A DNA stretch of 64,000 nt from Melanocharis versteri (Eukaryota > Chordata > Aves > Passeriformes > Melanocharitidae). Of this stretch, positions 35,576 to 47,600 are shown one piece after another. Position 1 is the stretch's first letter; each line of letters opens with the position of its first letter. The position numbers and the translations under genes are program-made. The notes beneath the pieces are model-generated. The model was given only the letters and a program-made list of their open reading frames with translations. It had not been told where the DNA came from and ran no database searches. The stretch is from the NCBI GenBank assembly GCA_013397845.1, contig VZTG01001065.1, positions 608,931 to 672,930 on the forward strand, written 5' to 3'.

Positions 35576-38500
35576 AGAGGCTGCTCTCAACCCACTCGTG
35601 CCGGCCGTGTGTGTCTCAGCAGTGCAAGGATCCTGGCTGGAGCAGTGCCTGGGGTCCCAGGGGCAGGCAGGATGCTGATGCAGCCCCGTGCTGCTGGCTG
35701 CGTGTCCCAAAGTGCTGGATGTTCCCCACCTTCTGCTGGGCTGCTGCAGGGAGCCCAGGAATTTTCCCTTTCTCTGGTCAAAAAATGACGGGCTTGGCCT
35801 AAAAGCTGAGAGCAGGTGCTGCTGTGCAGTGCCCGGGGGCTGTGCCCTCCTCCCTGCTGTCAGCAAACATCTGGAGGCAGCAGGTTGGCAGGACGGGCTC
35901 AGGAATGTGTGCAGTGCAAAAAGGGAGCTCACAGCTGCTGTCCCCAACATGCAGCAGGCTCCCAGCCCCTCCCTGGCGGGCTGCACGTCTGCACTGCACA
36001 GGAGCCAGGCTTGGAAGAGCCCAGGGCTGGCCACAGCCCCCGGGAGCCCAGGGAAGGGCCTCTCTGCTCTCTGGTCTGTCTCCAGCAGAGCTGAGAGCCT
36101 CGGGGTCTGCTCAGCCCCACCCTGCCTTGTCCCTGCCCTCCTGCGGGGGATTCCAGGCTGGAATGCCTCTCCCTGTCTGACCCAGGGCTCTGCACAAGGC
36201 ACCGGCTCCCCTTGCAGCCAAGGAAGCCTCTGGAACCCTTCGCTGTCAGAGTGGGAGAGTGGGGAGCAGCTGAACGGGAGCCCCTGAGGGAAACTGCCAG
36301 AAAAACCAAACCAAGCTGCTTCAGGAATCTGGCTGTGCAAAAAGCGTTTCCCATCTCCTTGGCTGTTAGAGAGGGGACTGCACGTGGTGGAGACTTCTTT
36401 AATCCCTGGAGCCTGCAAAACAGGCGTGAAGAGGGAGGACTGGGAGAGCCTTTGGCTCGGGGTGTGGGGCTGGAAACCTGCAGGCTGCCAAAGCCACGTC
36501 TCTTATCGCTGGAGCCCGGGGTTTGCTGCCTGCCAAGTGTCAGGGAGCAGCGGAGTGGATCTGCAGATAACCTCTTGGCCATGGGTAATGTGGGTTAAAG
36601 CACGCGTGAGGAGCTGGGGCTGTGTTAAACAGCACGATGAGAGCAAGCTCCAGGGCTGGGGAGGCTGCAGCCTCCTCCTTCGGGTTTGTTTAAGCTCCAG
36701 CTAAGCCCTGGAAAATGTGCTGAAGGGAGCAGCCCTGCCCAGCGCCGGGGGCTCGGCCAAGTGGGTGAATTAGTGGAGGCTCCATCTCTGGCGAGCGCTC
36801 CAGACTGTGCTGTGCTGGGCAGCAGCTCTGATTGCCTGCAGACGTGTGCCCAGAGAGATGCCCTGGCCCTGCTGCCAGCCTGCTCTCACCACAGACGGCT
36901 GCTGCTCCGGCCTGTTGGCAGGTGGAATAAATCCCTGCGGAAAAATCGCGATTGGTAACAGTGGGGATTGTCGTGGCTTGCTAATACCCTCAGCTCTCTG
37001 CTCCCCCTGGCTCTTCCTCTTCTGCAGCAAAGGTATTTGCAATGGGCAGCACCTGGTCCTGCTGTGGGCTGGCGTGGGCACAGCTGAGCCTTGCTGTGAC
37101 CTGTGCTGTGCCCACCTGGTCCCAGCAAGGCCAGTGTCCAGAGCTGGCCCGAGAGGGGACAGGATGTGCTGACATTTGGGAGCTTATTCTTGTCCCCAAT
37201 CTGCCTGTGCTGCAGGCTCCCCTGCCAGGCAGGTGTTTTGGGAAGTGATGAGGCTTTTCCATAGGTTTGGAGCTGCAGGGGACATCCATGGGCGTGTGGC
37301 AGTTTGTGGAATCGTCCTGCAGTGCCAGCTCCAAAGCCTGACGTGTGTGCCCGGCCTGGGGAGCCAGGCAGCCGTGCAGGGACACAGACAGCCCAGCAAT
37401 CCAGGCACCCAACACGTGTGGGCCCTGTGCCAGGGATTTCCCGGCAGCAGAGCCGCGCCCGGGTCTCCCTGGCGTGGTGCTCGTGGGGTGGGGACACCAC
37501 CGAGGTGTCATTAGAAGGGCTCAACTTAGCGGGAAACAGTTTTGGGGGGAACCAAGAAGGGGTGGTGGGAGCAGCCGTGGGCTGCAGGGAGTTGCGTGGT
37601 CCTGTCCTCCTCCTGCCCTCCGGCAGTGGGGTGGAACGGGGGCAGGAGGGAGCGGGGCTCTGCCCAGGGACACGGGGTCCCTCCCCATCCATTGTGGGAC
37701 CGCTCCTGGAATAGCTGTGTCGGGTGGAAGGGCAGGAATCCCCTCCTAGAGCAGCTCTGCCCACCTGGGGGCTGCTGCAGGGGTCTTCCCACGCCGGGCT
37801 CGGCCCCCAGCTCCGCGGGAAGGGAGGTTGTACAAGCTCAAAAAACTGCTGCCATGACAGCCCCGAGCACGGCTCCCTCCCTGGGCCGTGCCCACCGTGC
37901 CAGCTCGGTGTTCCCGGCTCCCCTGGCACTGATCTCAGGCGGGGGCTGAGGCTGCAGGCTGGCAGCCAGCAGATCCCTTTCCCCCCCGCCGGTTGCAGGG
38001 TCTGGGAAGCAGCAAGGAGGCGTGTGGGTGCCCGACGATCCCTTTCCTAGGTGGCAGCGGTGGTCCCGCTCCCCCGTGCATCCTCTCCAGCCCCGGGAGC
38101 ACGGCAGGTCCCCGTTGCCGCGGTGACGGTCTCCATGGAGACCGGCCCGGCGCAGCTGCATCCCGGGGACCGCGGCAGGGGAGGCCGTGGGGATGCGTCC
38201 CCCTCCCCACGGGGACACCCTGGCTCCCGGGGTGCGCTCTCAGCCCCCGGAGGAGCGTGCAAATGGAGATCCCTCAAGTGGCAAATGTGCGGAGGAATCC
38301 CGAGGAAACTAATTGGTTTTCCCCCACCCCTCCTTTAGTGCTCGCTGGCTTTCACTCCACACTGGTAATTGCTGCTCTGCACCTATTAAAAGGCCGCCTC
38401 ATGCTTCGCACGGGCTTGATTGTGAATTAATTTTTGCATACGTATCTATTCCGGGGAGCATGGGAATTTATTCAGGATGCCGAATGCCAGACGGGCTTTC

Positions 38501-41500
38501 CAGAGGCGTGAGGTGCAGCACAGGCTGTGCCTGCTCTCCGGAGTGACTTTGGGGGAATGACAGTGGCTTCTCCAAATAAATGCCTAAAACAAGGGTGCAG
38601 ATTCAAATCAATGGGATTTATTCCCACAACTAATTTGGGACAAGGCATATTGTGGGTGCTTCTGTATATCCCATTTGAAATCCTTCCTAGATGCCAAGGT
38701 GCCTTTGATTTTCACTGGGAAATAGGTCTCCTACCTGCTCATGGTCTCCTGGAAGTCCCACCAGGCTCCATCTCCGTGCCTGCCTCTCTAAACCTACCCA
38801 CAGGCTTCCTGTAAATGTCACATTTCTCCAGAGAAACGCTGTTGGGTTGGGATTTCTGCGGTTTTGAAACCAGGTTTCCTCTTTCTATTACTGAGAAGTG
38901 TCAAAGGGGAAGAGCTGGTGGGATTTTCCATTTGCCATTTACTCGTCATGCTACTTTCTTTCCCCTTTGCCTTTCTATCAGCATCACACAGTGAAAATAA
39001 GCCAGCAGGTTTTGTGTCATTTCTCTCAAGTACCGCGCTCTGGTGCAGGATGCTGTGATGTTTGGGCATGGAGTTGGAATTTCCTTTGAAAAACAAACCT
39101 GTCATTGTTATTACTGGGGAATTTCTTTCATTTTGTGGAGGTCTTTGATGCTTAACATCAAGCACTGGAGTCAGTATTCCTCAGGGGGCCTTTGTGAGTC
39201 ACTGGGTGTCAGGAATGCCCAGCGTCATGGGAGAGGTTGGTCACTGGTTTTTGGAGCATCCCGAATGTTCACACCACTGCAGCAATGCTGGCTGCCAGGA
39301 TCCTCCTGTGCATGAGTTTGTCCCTGAAAGCTGTGCAGAGGTTGAGTTGTGGTGTGCTCAAAATGATGTTTTTGGAAGGTGCCGGAGGCTGTTTGGACCT
39401 TGAGGAATGGATGCACTCCCCAGTGCAGGAGCCGGTCTCTCCCTGGGGCAGCAGAGGAGCGGCTGTGAGCGGGATGCACCCAGCACAGGAATTGCAATGA
39501 GTTTGCCCTGCAGTTGCTCTGTTCCTGCCAAGACTCTTACTGGAAAACAGCATTTTCCCAGTAATGGTTGCTAAGCACTGAGGTCTCATGATGGGCTTTA
39601 TCTGCTCAGCTGGAGCTGCAACAATAAATCTCTAGTGCGAAATGAAACAGGGAAACATCAGTGGCTGTGCTGGGGCTTCCCTGTCCTCCAGAGGCAACAC
39701 CAGCAGGAGTTTTCTCCTTCACCCTGGCCCGTGCTGCCATGGGGCTCCAGCAGCACCTCAGTCCTGTGCCAGTGGGGATGGCTCCTCTGTTTTCCATGCA
39801 CGGGGATGGTTTCGGTGCTCGGCCGCTGTTGCCGGCAGATCTGGGATCGTAGCGCGGTTTCCACTCACGTCAGCCAGACTGGAGGAGCAGGAGGATGAAG
39901 CTGTCGTTTAAAAATCTGCGTAGGATCATCCTGTCTGGGCTGGTTTGACGGCGGGGGATTCTTTGCTCTGTGTTTCTGCTGCAAATCTCCCAGTGGGGAA
40001 GGGTTCAAAGCCGCTCTGCCCGTTTCTGCTGAGGGACCGTTACGTTCCCTGGTGACTGAGCCAGGTGTCTGGGGACACTGGTGGGTGGACATGCATGAGC
40101 TGGCCCCAGGAGAGGAGGGGAAGGTTCCACACCATCTCTGGGGCTGTGTGAACACCCACAATGTCTGGCTGGTTACCTTTGACCGAAGCATTTCATGCAC
40201 AGCAGCTTCCATCAATCCACTGGCTCCCATTCCTCTTGGTTTGAGATGATTCTCTGGAGCATCTCTTCTTCTGTCCAACCTCTGCTGCTTTGCCTGGTGT
40301 CCCTCCTGGGACTCTGCACTTGGAGTTCTGCTTTCCGTCGCAGGTCTTCCTGTGTGGTTTGTGACTTTTCCAGAAGGATTGTCCCTTTTGGCATCTTTAT
40401 GGCTGCAGGGTGGGGTGTCACAGGGCTCTGGGGACCAGCAGAGCAGACTGAGCCCCTGCCAGAGGTGTGTGACAACCTCTGAATCTGTCCCTAGCCCTTG
40501 AAGTCCAGGGAAGCCCCAGAAGCCAGGGCACCAGCAGATGATGGGACTCCTACACCTCCACACCACCTCTGCAGAGATTCCTGTCCCCATGGCACAGATT
40601 AGCTGCTGAACAGGATGATGAGTTCCTGGCAATGGTGGCCCTTGGAGACTCTGGCACTTGAGTGTGAAATCTGTGTCCTTCTTGGCATGTTTGGAAGGTG
40701 CAATCCCAGCTGACCAAGCCCAGCCTGTTACTGGAAAGTTGTTGTTGGAAAGCTGAGCTCTGCTGACCAATCGTTGCAGGCAGGTGAGTAACCTGAGCTG
40801 GGGCTGAAGCACAGGTTTGAATCACCTTTCCTGGAACCAGAGCCGAGGGCAGGGTTTGGTGCTGGTGAAATGTGGGACAGTCCTCCGTGGGAATGCACTT
40901 TGCATTGAGTCACTGAGGAATCATGAAGGAGCAGCACAGAGACTGCCTGTGCCAGGGAGTTTCCAGGGCTGTGGCACTGCCTCTCTGCCATGAAAAGAGT
41001 CGCCAAAATGCCATCAGTCAGCAGCTGGGGCATGGCCCTGGAAATCTGGCCTTGTCCACGTGCTCCAGCTGTGATCTCCCCTCTCTCCTCCCCTGCAAAT
41101 CCGTTCCTGGGGCTGCTGCAGTGCTGCCTTCTTGTCCTCGCTGCTGCTCATCTGAGCCATATGGTGGATGAAAAATCTGCCTAATTTCCAGTTAAAACTC
41201 AATTTATGGTAGGTTTATCCCTATTTGGTCCTGTTCCAGGCTTGCCCATTAGCTCCCATTCCTGCAGCATGTAAGGGCTGTTGTCTCATCCTCGCATTTC
41301 CCCCGGGAATGACGGGCCAGACCCCGCTCCAGCCCCACACTGTGCCCCGGCGTGCTGGGAAGGGCTCAGCTCCGGCTGCGAGTGGCACGGAGGGTCCGTG
41401 TGTGTGTGTGAGACCCCCCTCACCCCGGCGTCTTGGCTCTGGCTCCCGCGCGGATGAGTCAGCCCGGCGCTGGCTTGGCGCTGAGCGGGGCTCGCCAAGC

Positions 41501-42639
41501 CCAGCTTACCTAAGGCTGCAGGAATGCCGGGCTCAGCGGGGCTCCTCAGCTCTGCTCCGACACCCAGGCGTGCTGCGAGCCGCCTTTGTGGCCTCGGGCA
41601 GCGGCTGCGTTCGGGAAAGCCGGGAAAAGGCTGCACAGAGCCAGACCTTTGCCCTGCAAGGGACTCCTCAAAGTGGGGACCCACAAAGCCACCCAAAAGC
41701 GCCTGCCTGGAGCAGGGTCTGTTCAGCCTGTTTGTGTCATCCCTGCTGGGCCCAGCAAGAAGGGCAGCTGTAAGGACATAAACTCCTGTTTGCTTGAGGG
41801 CAGTGGGGATTTTCATTGGCATTTCGGGCTGGCTCCTCTGTTGGGTACGTAGCTGGCCACAGTGGCTGCCCTGGGTGGGTGTGGATGGATGAACCCACCA
41901 AAGTGCTTCTCTCCTGCTGCCCTCGCTGGGAAGAGACACCCTGGGTGTCACCCCTGTCACTGAGCCTGGGCTCTGCAGTTGCTGAGGGTGAGGTGATGGC
42001 TCATGGACCTGGACTTGGCCCCACGTTCACTCTTGGTTTTGAGAGCAATGACATCCGTGTGATCCGTGTCTGCAGGTGATACACGAGTTGCTCCAGGTGG
42101 AGACTCCCACCCCACTGCTACTGTTGGTGAAAATTCTGTAGGAAGGTGCTTTTCATAGCAAACCCACCCCATTTTGTGCCATGCTTCCTCTAGCAAAGCT
42201 CCAGTTTGGATTCGCAGGCGCTCTGGTGGGAAAGGCAGCTGGGAATGCTCACCTGAGCAGAACTTTCCACGCACAATTGTCCTACAAACGAAGTGATCAC
42301 CAGTACTGCTGGTCTCTCGGTGCCATGCTGCATTCTCAGTGCCATAAGGTTCCCGAGCACCCTGTGCATGTGAATTATTTAAGCCTCACTGTGGTCCTTG
42401 GAGTACAGGAAGGCGTTGAGCTGAAACTGCGTCTGACAATGGAAAACAGGGATGGGAGAAGAGACGGCAAGAAAAGGGGAGGCTCCAGCTCCGACCACTC
42501 ATGCTCCCTCTATTTCACACCCTCTCATCCTTCCAGCTCTGCCTGTTTGCCTGTCACAACAGCCAGGGGGAAATGCTGTGAGTGCTGCAGACGCGGTTTG
42601 ATCATAATCAGAAACCAGCAGCAGGCAGGACCTGTTGTG
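35576..42639. other. Intergenic, no gene seen
   Basis: About 7 kb. Long open frames occur on both strands (for example minus 36886-37929 and minus 39865-40812), but they have no family resemblance and low-complexity Pro/Ser/Gly composition typical of GC-rich chance frames. A stretch at 38300-38480 has several ATTA/TAATT cores and might be a conserved regulatory element; I cannot test conservation. Confidence 0.45.
41472..41501. repeat. Perfect 9-bp inverted repeat
   Basis: GGCTTGGCG at 41472-41480 pairs with CGCCAAGCC at 41493-41501 across a 12-base loop, in a CpG-rich patch. An AP-1-type TGAGTCA lies just upstream at about 41455-41461. Confidence 0.7.
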
Positions 42640-43061
42640 CGTCTCCAAGACAATGCGCGGGCTTGGCGAGTGCCACGCATGTCGATGAGGCTGGGGAGCT
42701 CCCGGCGGGGCCGAGCAGCAGCCGGAGCCAGCGCCGAGGTTACCCCGAGAGAAAGGAGAAGCTGGGGGCAGGCAGGGAGCCTGGCCGAGGGCTGCTTCCC
42801 CAGCCTCGGCGGCTGCACACACGCACGCACACAAACACACAGGCGCACTGCTCACACCCGCGCACGCTCAGCCTCCCGGTGCAGCTCCTCGCGGCTCTTT
42901 GATTCGCGAGGGAGGAAATAAGAGCCCGTAGGAGCGGCAGAAGCAGCAGCTGTTGGCAAGATGTGCTGACAAAATTGGACGGGGAGAGAGATCTCCAATC
43001 GGTTTCGCCGCCTGGGCTGGACCTGCTCCTGGGAGGGGAGCGGCGGAGGAGAGAGACGAGG
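42640..43061 (+). promoter_or_regulatory. CpG-rich promoter/5' UTR of the exon at 43062
   Basis: GC- and CpG-rich stretch directly upstream of a well-formed first coding exon, with a CA-type repeat at about 42824-42842. An upstream ATG at 42961 is followed by TGC TGA and would give a two-codon uORF. The start site is unknown. Confidence 0.5.
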
Positions 43062-43184
43062 ATGAGCAGCCCCTCCATCCCCGGGAAGATGGAGGCAAAA
43101 CCTTTGTTCAACGTGCAGAAGGCTCTGGTGCAGCCTGTGCAGATGTGCATGCTGGATATCCCCCTGAGCGTGCAGGACGACGAT
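43062..43184 (+). CDS. First coding exon of unidentified gene (RALGDS candidate)
   Basis: 41 codons from ATG to an exact phase-0 donor (GAC GAT/GTAAGT at 43185). The peptide starts MSSPSIPGKMEAKPLFNVQK and ends DIPLSVQDDD. It lies behind a CpG-rich leader, and the donor is near-perfect, so this is likely a real exon. I do not recognise the peptide. By vertebrate gene order the gene next to GBGT1, on the same strand, is RALGDS, which has several alternative first exons spliced to a common second exon. No RALGDS common-exon sequence is visible up to 64000, so the remaining exons would lie beyond the window. It could also belong to another gene or an avian-specific transcript. Confidence is for being a coding exon; the RALGDS assignment is about 0.4. 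Confidence 0.6.
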
Positions 43185-44191
43185 GTAAGTACAAGGCGAG
43201 GCAGCTGCCAGCCCGGGGCCGGCTCGGGGACACGGGGGGTGTGCGAGGGGCACAGAGGTGCTGTGACCCCACCCCGGCACCCGCCGCGGGTGCTGAACTT
43301 GTGGCAAAGTTGACGATGCCAGGAGCTGGCACCGCCTCCAGATGTGACCGTTTCCTCTCTGAAGTGGTGTGTCTCGAGGCAGGCTGTGGTGCTTGCCAAA
43401 TCCAGGGCACCGAAACGAAAGGAGGGGGTTGGGAGGGAGGGGAAGCCTTGCTGTGCGGAATAAGAGTCGTGTTGTGGCTCGATGCAAGAGGGAGTGTTTG
43501 CTGTGCGTGTCCTGGCTCGGCTGCCCTGGAGTGGCTGGTGGGTCTTTTTCTTTTACAGGCAGCTCTGCCTTCACACACCTGGGTGGCTGCCCTGCCCGGT
43601 GTCACCATCCCTGGGCATCGGTCCTGCCCTCTCCTCTCCCTCTGCTGCAGCTGCGGGGTTTGGTTCACGATGCAAAAATTGGTGTCGATTGCAGCATTGA
43701 GGCAGAGCTCTCACAATGTGGGTCAGGGGATTCCTGCTGCTGAGGGCTCCTCTTGCTGCCTTAACTCTGCCCCTCACAGAAATACACCCCCAATCTGACT
43801 GTGGGTGAAGGACCTGGGATAAAGCTACTGGAGAACCCAAAATCAGGGGCAACGCTTTTTAGGGCTGGTGTGTGGGGAGCGGTCGGCGTCCCACCTGGGT
43901 AAGGTTTTTGGGTGTGATCCAGGTGCTGTTAAAATTTGAGGCAAAACTTGCTTTGATTTTTGGAGCAGGGAAAGCCCGTCTCTTGCAGTGTGTGCTCAGG
44001 GCGTGTAGTGTCACTGCAGGAGCCTTAAATCTAGATTTTCTCGATGGCCATCAACTGATCTGTCACAATGACTGTTACTTTCTCTTCAGCATTATCTGTG
44101 TGTTTAAAGAGGTGAAACGACAGCACAAAAATGAGCCCAGTTCCCTGGGAGGAGGGAACACTTTCCTGCAGGGTGCTGTTTTGGACCCCGG
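43185..44191 (+). other. Putative intron, nothing recognised
   Basis: Starts at the donor of the exon above; GC-rich first, then AT-richer from about 43900. No exon or repeat family identified before the LTR-like element. Confidence 0.4.
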
Positions 44192-44621
44192 TGATGCCAA
44201 GATGATTTTTGCTTTTTCTTTTATATACCTTTTACACAGTTCTATGTATCCACAAGTACTAGCATGCATAGTTGTAATTCTTTATGTCTGATAATTTAGC
44301 ATAGTTCCAATGTTCTGTAGGGCCAGGAGACCAAACACCCCAGAAACTGCACAGCCAGCAGACTAAACATTCTACTATGGGGGGGCCAAAGTCTCCTAGT
44401 AAAACATATTCTGTAAACTAGAGATTAGCCCAGCCAAGCCCCATTATTGGGTACCCTTGTTCGATATGCTAATGTGTAAGGTCTATAAATTGTATACACG
44501 ATTTACGGGCATTGCGACGCGTCCCACCTTGGCGAAGTGAGGCATCGATGGGATCCTGTTAAAGATACCGAGGTAAACAACCTCCTCTAACCCTTTAACC
44601 GTGCCTGGCTTTCATTTCCCA
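44192..44621 (+). mobile_element. Probable solo LTR of an endogenous retrovirus
   Basis: About 430 bp of AT-rich DNA sharply different from both GC-rich flanks. It begins TGATGCC and ends CCCA, so it has TG...CA ends. A TATA box (CTATAAATTG, near 44483) is placed as in a U3/R boundary. A poly(A)-like GGTAAACAA lies about 80 bp later, followed by a pyrimidine-rich U5-like end. No internal viral genes are present, as expected for a solo LTR. I see no clear target-site duplication, so the ends are approximate. Confidence 0.55.
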
Positions 44622-47600
44622 AGGCCAGGAAAAGGCAGGGGTGGGGAGCCCCAGCCCAGCATCCTGAGTGTCCCCGCAGGGACAGGGGACTTGCGGGGAG
44701 CCTCCTATTTTCAGAAACACCCCGGGGGGGCTTTGCCGGGATCGACAGTGTGGCTGCACTAATGAGGATAATGAGGATACCTGCGACGGCCGCTGCGGAG
44801 CTGCTGGGGTGTGCCGGGGGTGGGCAGCGAGCCCCGAAAGCGCAGGTGCCTCCTGCAGCATTCCTGGGAAGGAGGGAGGGAGGGCAGCGGGCGGTGGGAG
44901 GTGGCTGGAGCGGGGGATGGAGCGGACGAAGCAGTGCCCGGGTGCTTTATTCTCCTTCAGCTCGATTCCTAAGCAGCAGATTTCTCCAGGCTTTGCGGCA
45001 GGCGGTCTCCATTCCTGCTCAGCAGTGCAGTCTGGTGCTGGGTTTCCCTGCGGCCCCTGGCGCAGCGCGGGGGATCCTCAGGGTTTGCCCGACACAGGTG
45101 GAGGCTTCCCTGCTTCCCTCCCTGCGCTGGGCACCGGCTGGGACCGGGCACGGGGAATGCCCTGGCCCGGGTCACTCAGGGACCTCTGCTTGCTTATCAT
45201 ATTCCTGGGTTTTTCTGCAGGAGAGAGAAGTAATTTTTAAGGCGGCTGTGCAGTGTGTTAGTGCTGTTTTTTTTTATTTGGTTGGTTGGGTTTTTAACAA
45301 TTCCCACCAGCTCTCTGGAGGCTGCTGGGTGGCAGCCAGCGCTGGCAGCTGTGTCACGGTGAGGCAGCGATTGGTAGCTGGCACATCAGGGTGTCCCCAG
45401 CCCGCAGGTCATGGCTGGGGCATTCAGGACTCGAACTGCCAAGGGGTCACACTGGGACTTGGTCTCCAGCATCCCCATTGTCACATTTCCCAGCCATGCT
45501 CGCATCTCCCAGCTGGTGCTTTCACCTCCTGCCCTGTCCTGCACTGGGCAGAGTGGGGTGAAACCCCCAGGGCTGAGCACTGGCTGGCAGCCCCCGTGAG
45601 CAGGAGGTGCATCAGGGACTGCTCTGCCTCTCCATGCTCATGCACCCCTGCTCTGAGGCTGTTTTCCATTCCTGGGAAGCGGGGGCACAGCGGGCCCCCT
45701 CGCTGGAAGCTCTGTCTGCTGCAGAGCACAGGCTGGTGGGGAAACGCCAGCAGGGAAATCCTGAGTGGCGTTTTTGTCTGTGGGGTGATGGGGAAACTCC
45801 TCTTTCAGAGCTGAAATATTCCCCCAGCCAGGCAGGGTTTGGTGTCTCACACCCACCCGCAGGTCCCTGCTCATCTCCTGCCGTCGCTTCCCCGGTCTGC
45901 GTGGGCAGCGGGGAGGGAGCAGTGCTGGCATTCCCCCCTCTATTTCAGGACTTTTAATTTCTATTTCGGGCTCATTAATTTCCTTTCTTCTTGGAGACGG
46001 CACAGGCAGGTTGGGGAAAGTTTAGGGGCTGCGTTGCCTGGGGCTGCTCTGCAGGATCCTGTCCGTCAGTGCCTGTCACATCTGAGCCATCCCTGTGGGA
46101 AGGCCTGGCTTGGAAAATGGGCTTTCCTCCTGCTGCAAATCCGTTCACTGAACACACGGCTGGCCTTTTTCAGGCTGGATTCCCAGGGAGCAAGGCTTTG
46201 GCTTCAAAAAGGAGCAGGGCAAAGCCCAGGTTGGGACACCCTACAAAAACATGAACCTCTGGCTCAAGCCTCTTCTCCCAGGACAGCAACTCTGTTGGGT
46301 CAACATCTCATATTCCTGTTTTTCAGGGAAACTGCCCTGCCCCAGCAGTGGACTGGGTGTCCTTTGGGAACATTTCACCAGCTGGCAGTGGAGCACTGGA
46401 GGTGCTCATGCCCACGTTCAGTGGGTGGCCAGCTGGAAGGGGAACATCCCCCCCGGTTACCCTCAATGTGCTGCTGTGTGTCAGGCAGAGGAGACTCTCG
46501 TTTCTGCCTCCCTCGATTGCTTTCGGTGGGGTTGTCAATCCCCCCTTTCATAATTCAGCCGCAGCAGTTGCAAAATTGCCCAGGCTGCCTCTTTTGCTGC
46601 GGTGGGGAGGGATTTCCGAAGCTTTGCTAATAAAAGAGCAACAGTTTCTATGTCTGGGAGGTGGGGAAATCAATGAGCAGGCTGTTGCGAGTGACATAAC
46701 GGCTTTTTGTGGCATCTCAGGCGGTTCCCTGACATGATGGAGCTTTATGGCTCGCCGTTTGTCAGCTTAATTGGCGACATCCCCTCCCTGCCAGTGCGAG
46801 CCCGCAGGGCTGGGGGAGCGGGGAGCCGGTGGCCCGCGGCGGTGGGATGCTGCTGCCCGGTCCCAGAGCATCCCTCCTGCCTGCAGGGTCGGTCCATCCA
46901 CGGCTGGGCATCCCCGGCTGATGCCACGCAGCGGTCACAGCCCCGTGCCGTGGTGGAAAGCACTGGGAGAACGCCCCTTGCTGTAAATGCGGGTCAGGGC
47001 AGAGCAGCACAGCCCGGGGCTGTCCCAGCAGTGCTCTCTCGGAGCTGGACACCGAGTGAAGCTCTGCAGAGCGAGAGAAAATCAGGGGGAAATCTCCTTG
47101 TCCCGCTTAGGCACTCGCATCCTCCGGAGCCTGTCCTGGCCGTCTCCCCGTCTTTGCCTTCCTCCTCTCTCCTCTGTGATGTCCTAATAAGTGCAGTCGG
47201 TCTGACTTCAAAGTGGTTAGCAAATATTTTCCACTCCAGTGAGCTAATTAGTTAAATTACATTTCACATGCTAATTTATTCCTCTAATATTATTTTTTTT
47301 CCCCCCTCAGCATACTGAAATACAGGGGAAGATAAAAGCTTGGTTTGACCTTAGAGCCAGGCTCAGAGGAGCTGGAGATGGGAACAAATGATTAGTTCCC
47401 AGGTTTGCTGTAGCACAGGCTTATTCCCTGCCGCATTTGAGACCTCATTCGGTGGAGTTTTAAGACTTTTAGCTGCCTGCAACCCGGGCATCCTGGGTGA
47501 AACGTTGTCCTCTGGCACATAGAAAGAAAACTTTCAGATCAGCAGTAATGAGCTACTAATTTCCGGCCTCATTGTTGCTGTCCGCAGCACCGGTATCACC

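Noticed and set aside
35264..36418. 384-codon minus-strand open frame
   Set aside because: It overlaps the antisense side of a CR1 and has no family resemblance.
36886..37929. 347-codon minus-strand open frame
   Set aside because: Pro/Ser/Gly-rich chance frame with no recognisable domain; overlapping long frames on the other strand are equally good.
39900..40800. Possible unknown repeat or retroelement
   Set aside because: No terminal structure, target-site duplication or coding motif visible; only a library search could decide.
39865..40812. 315-codon minus-strand open frame
   Set aside because: Considered as a possible retroelement or novel gene, but there is no conserved motif and no splice or promoter context.
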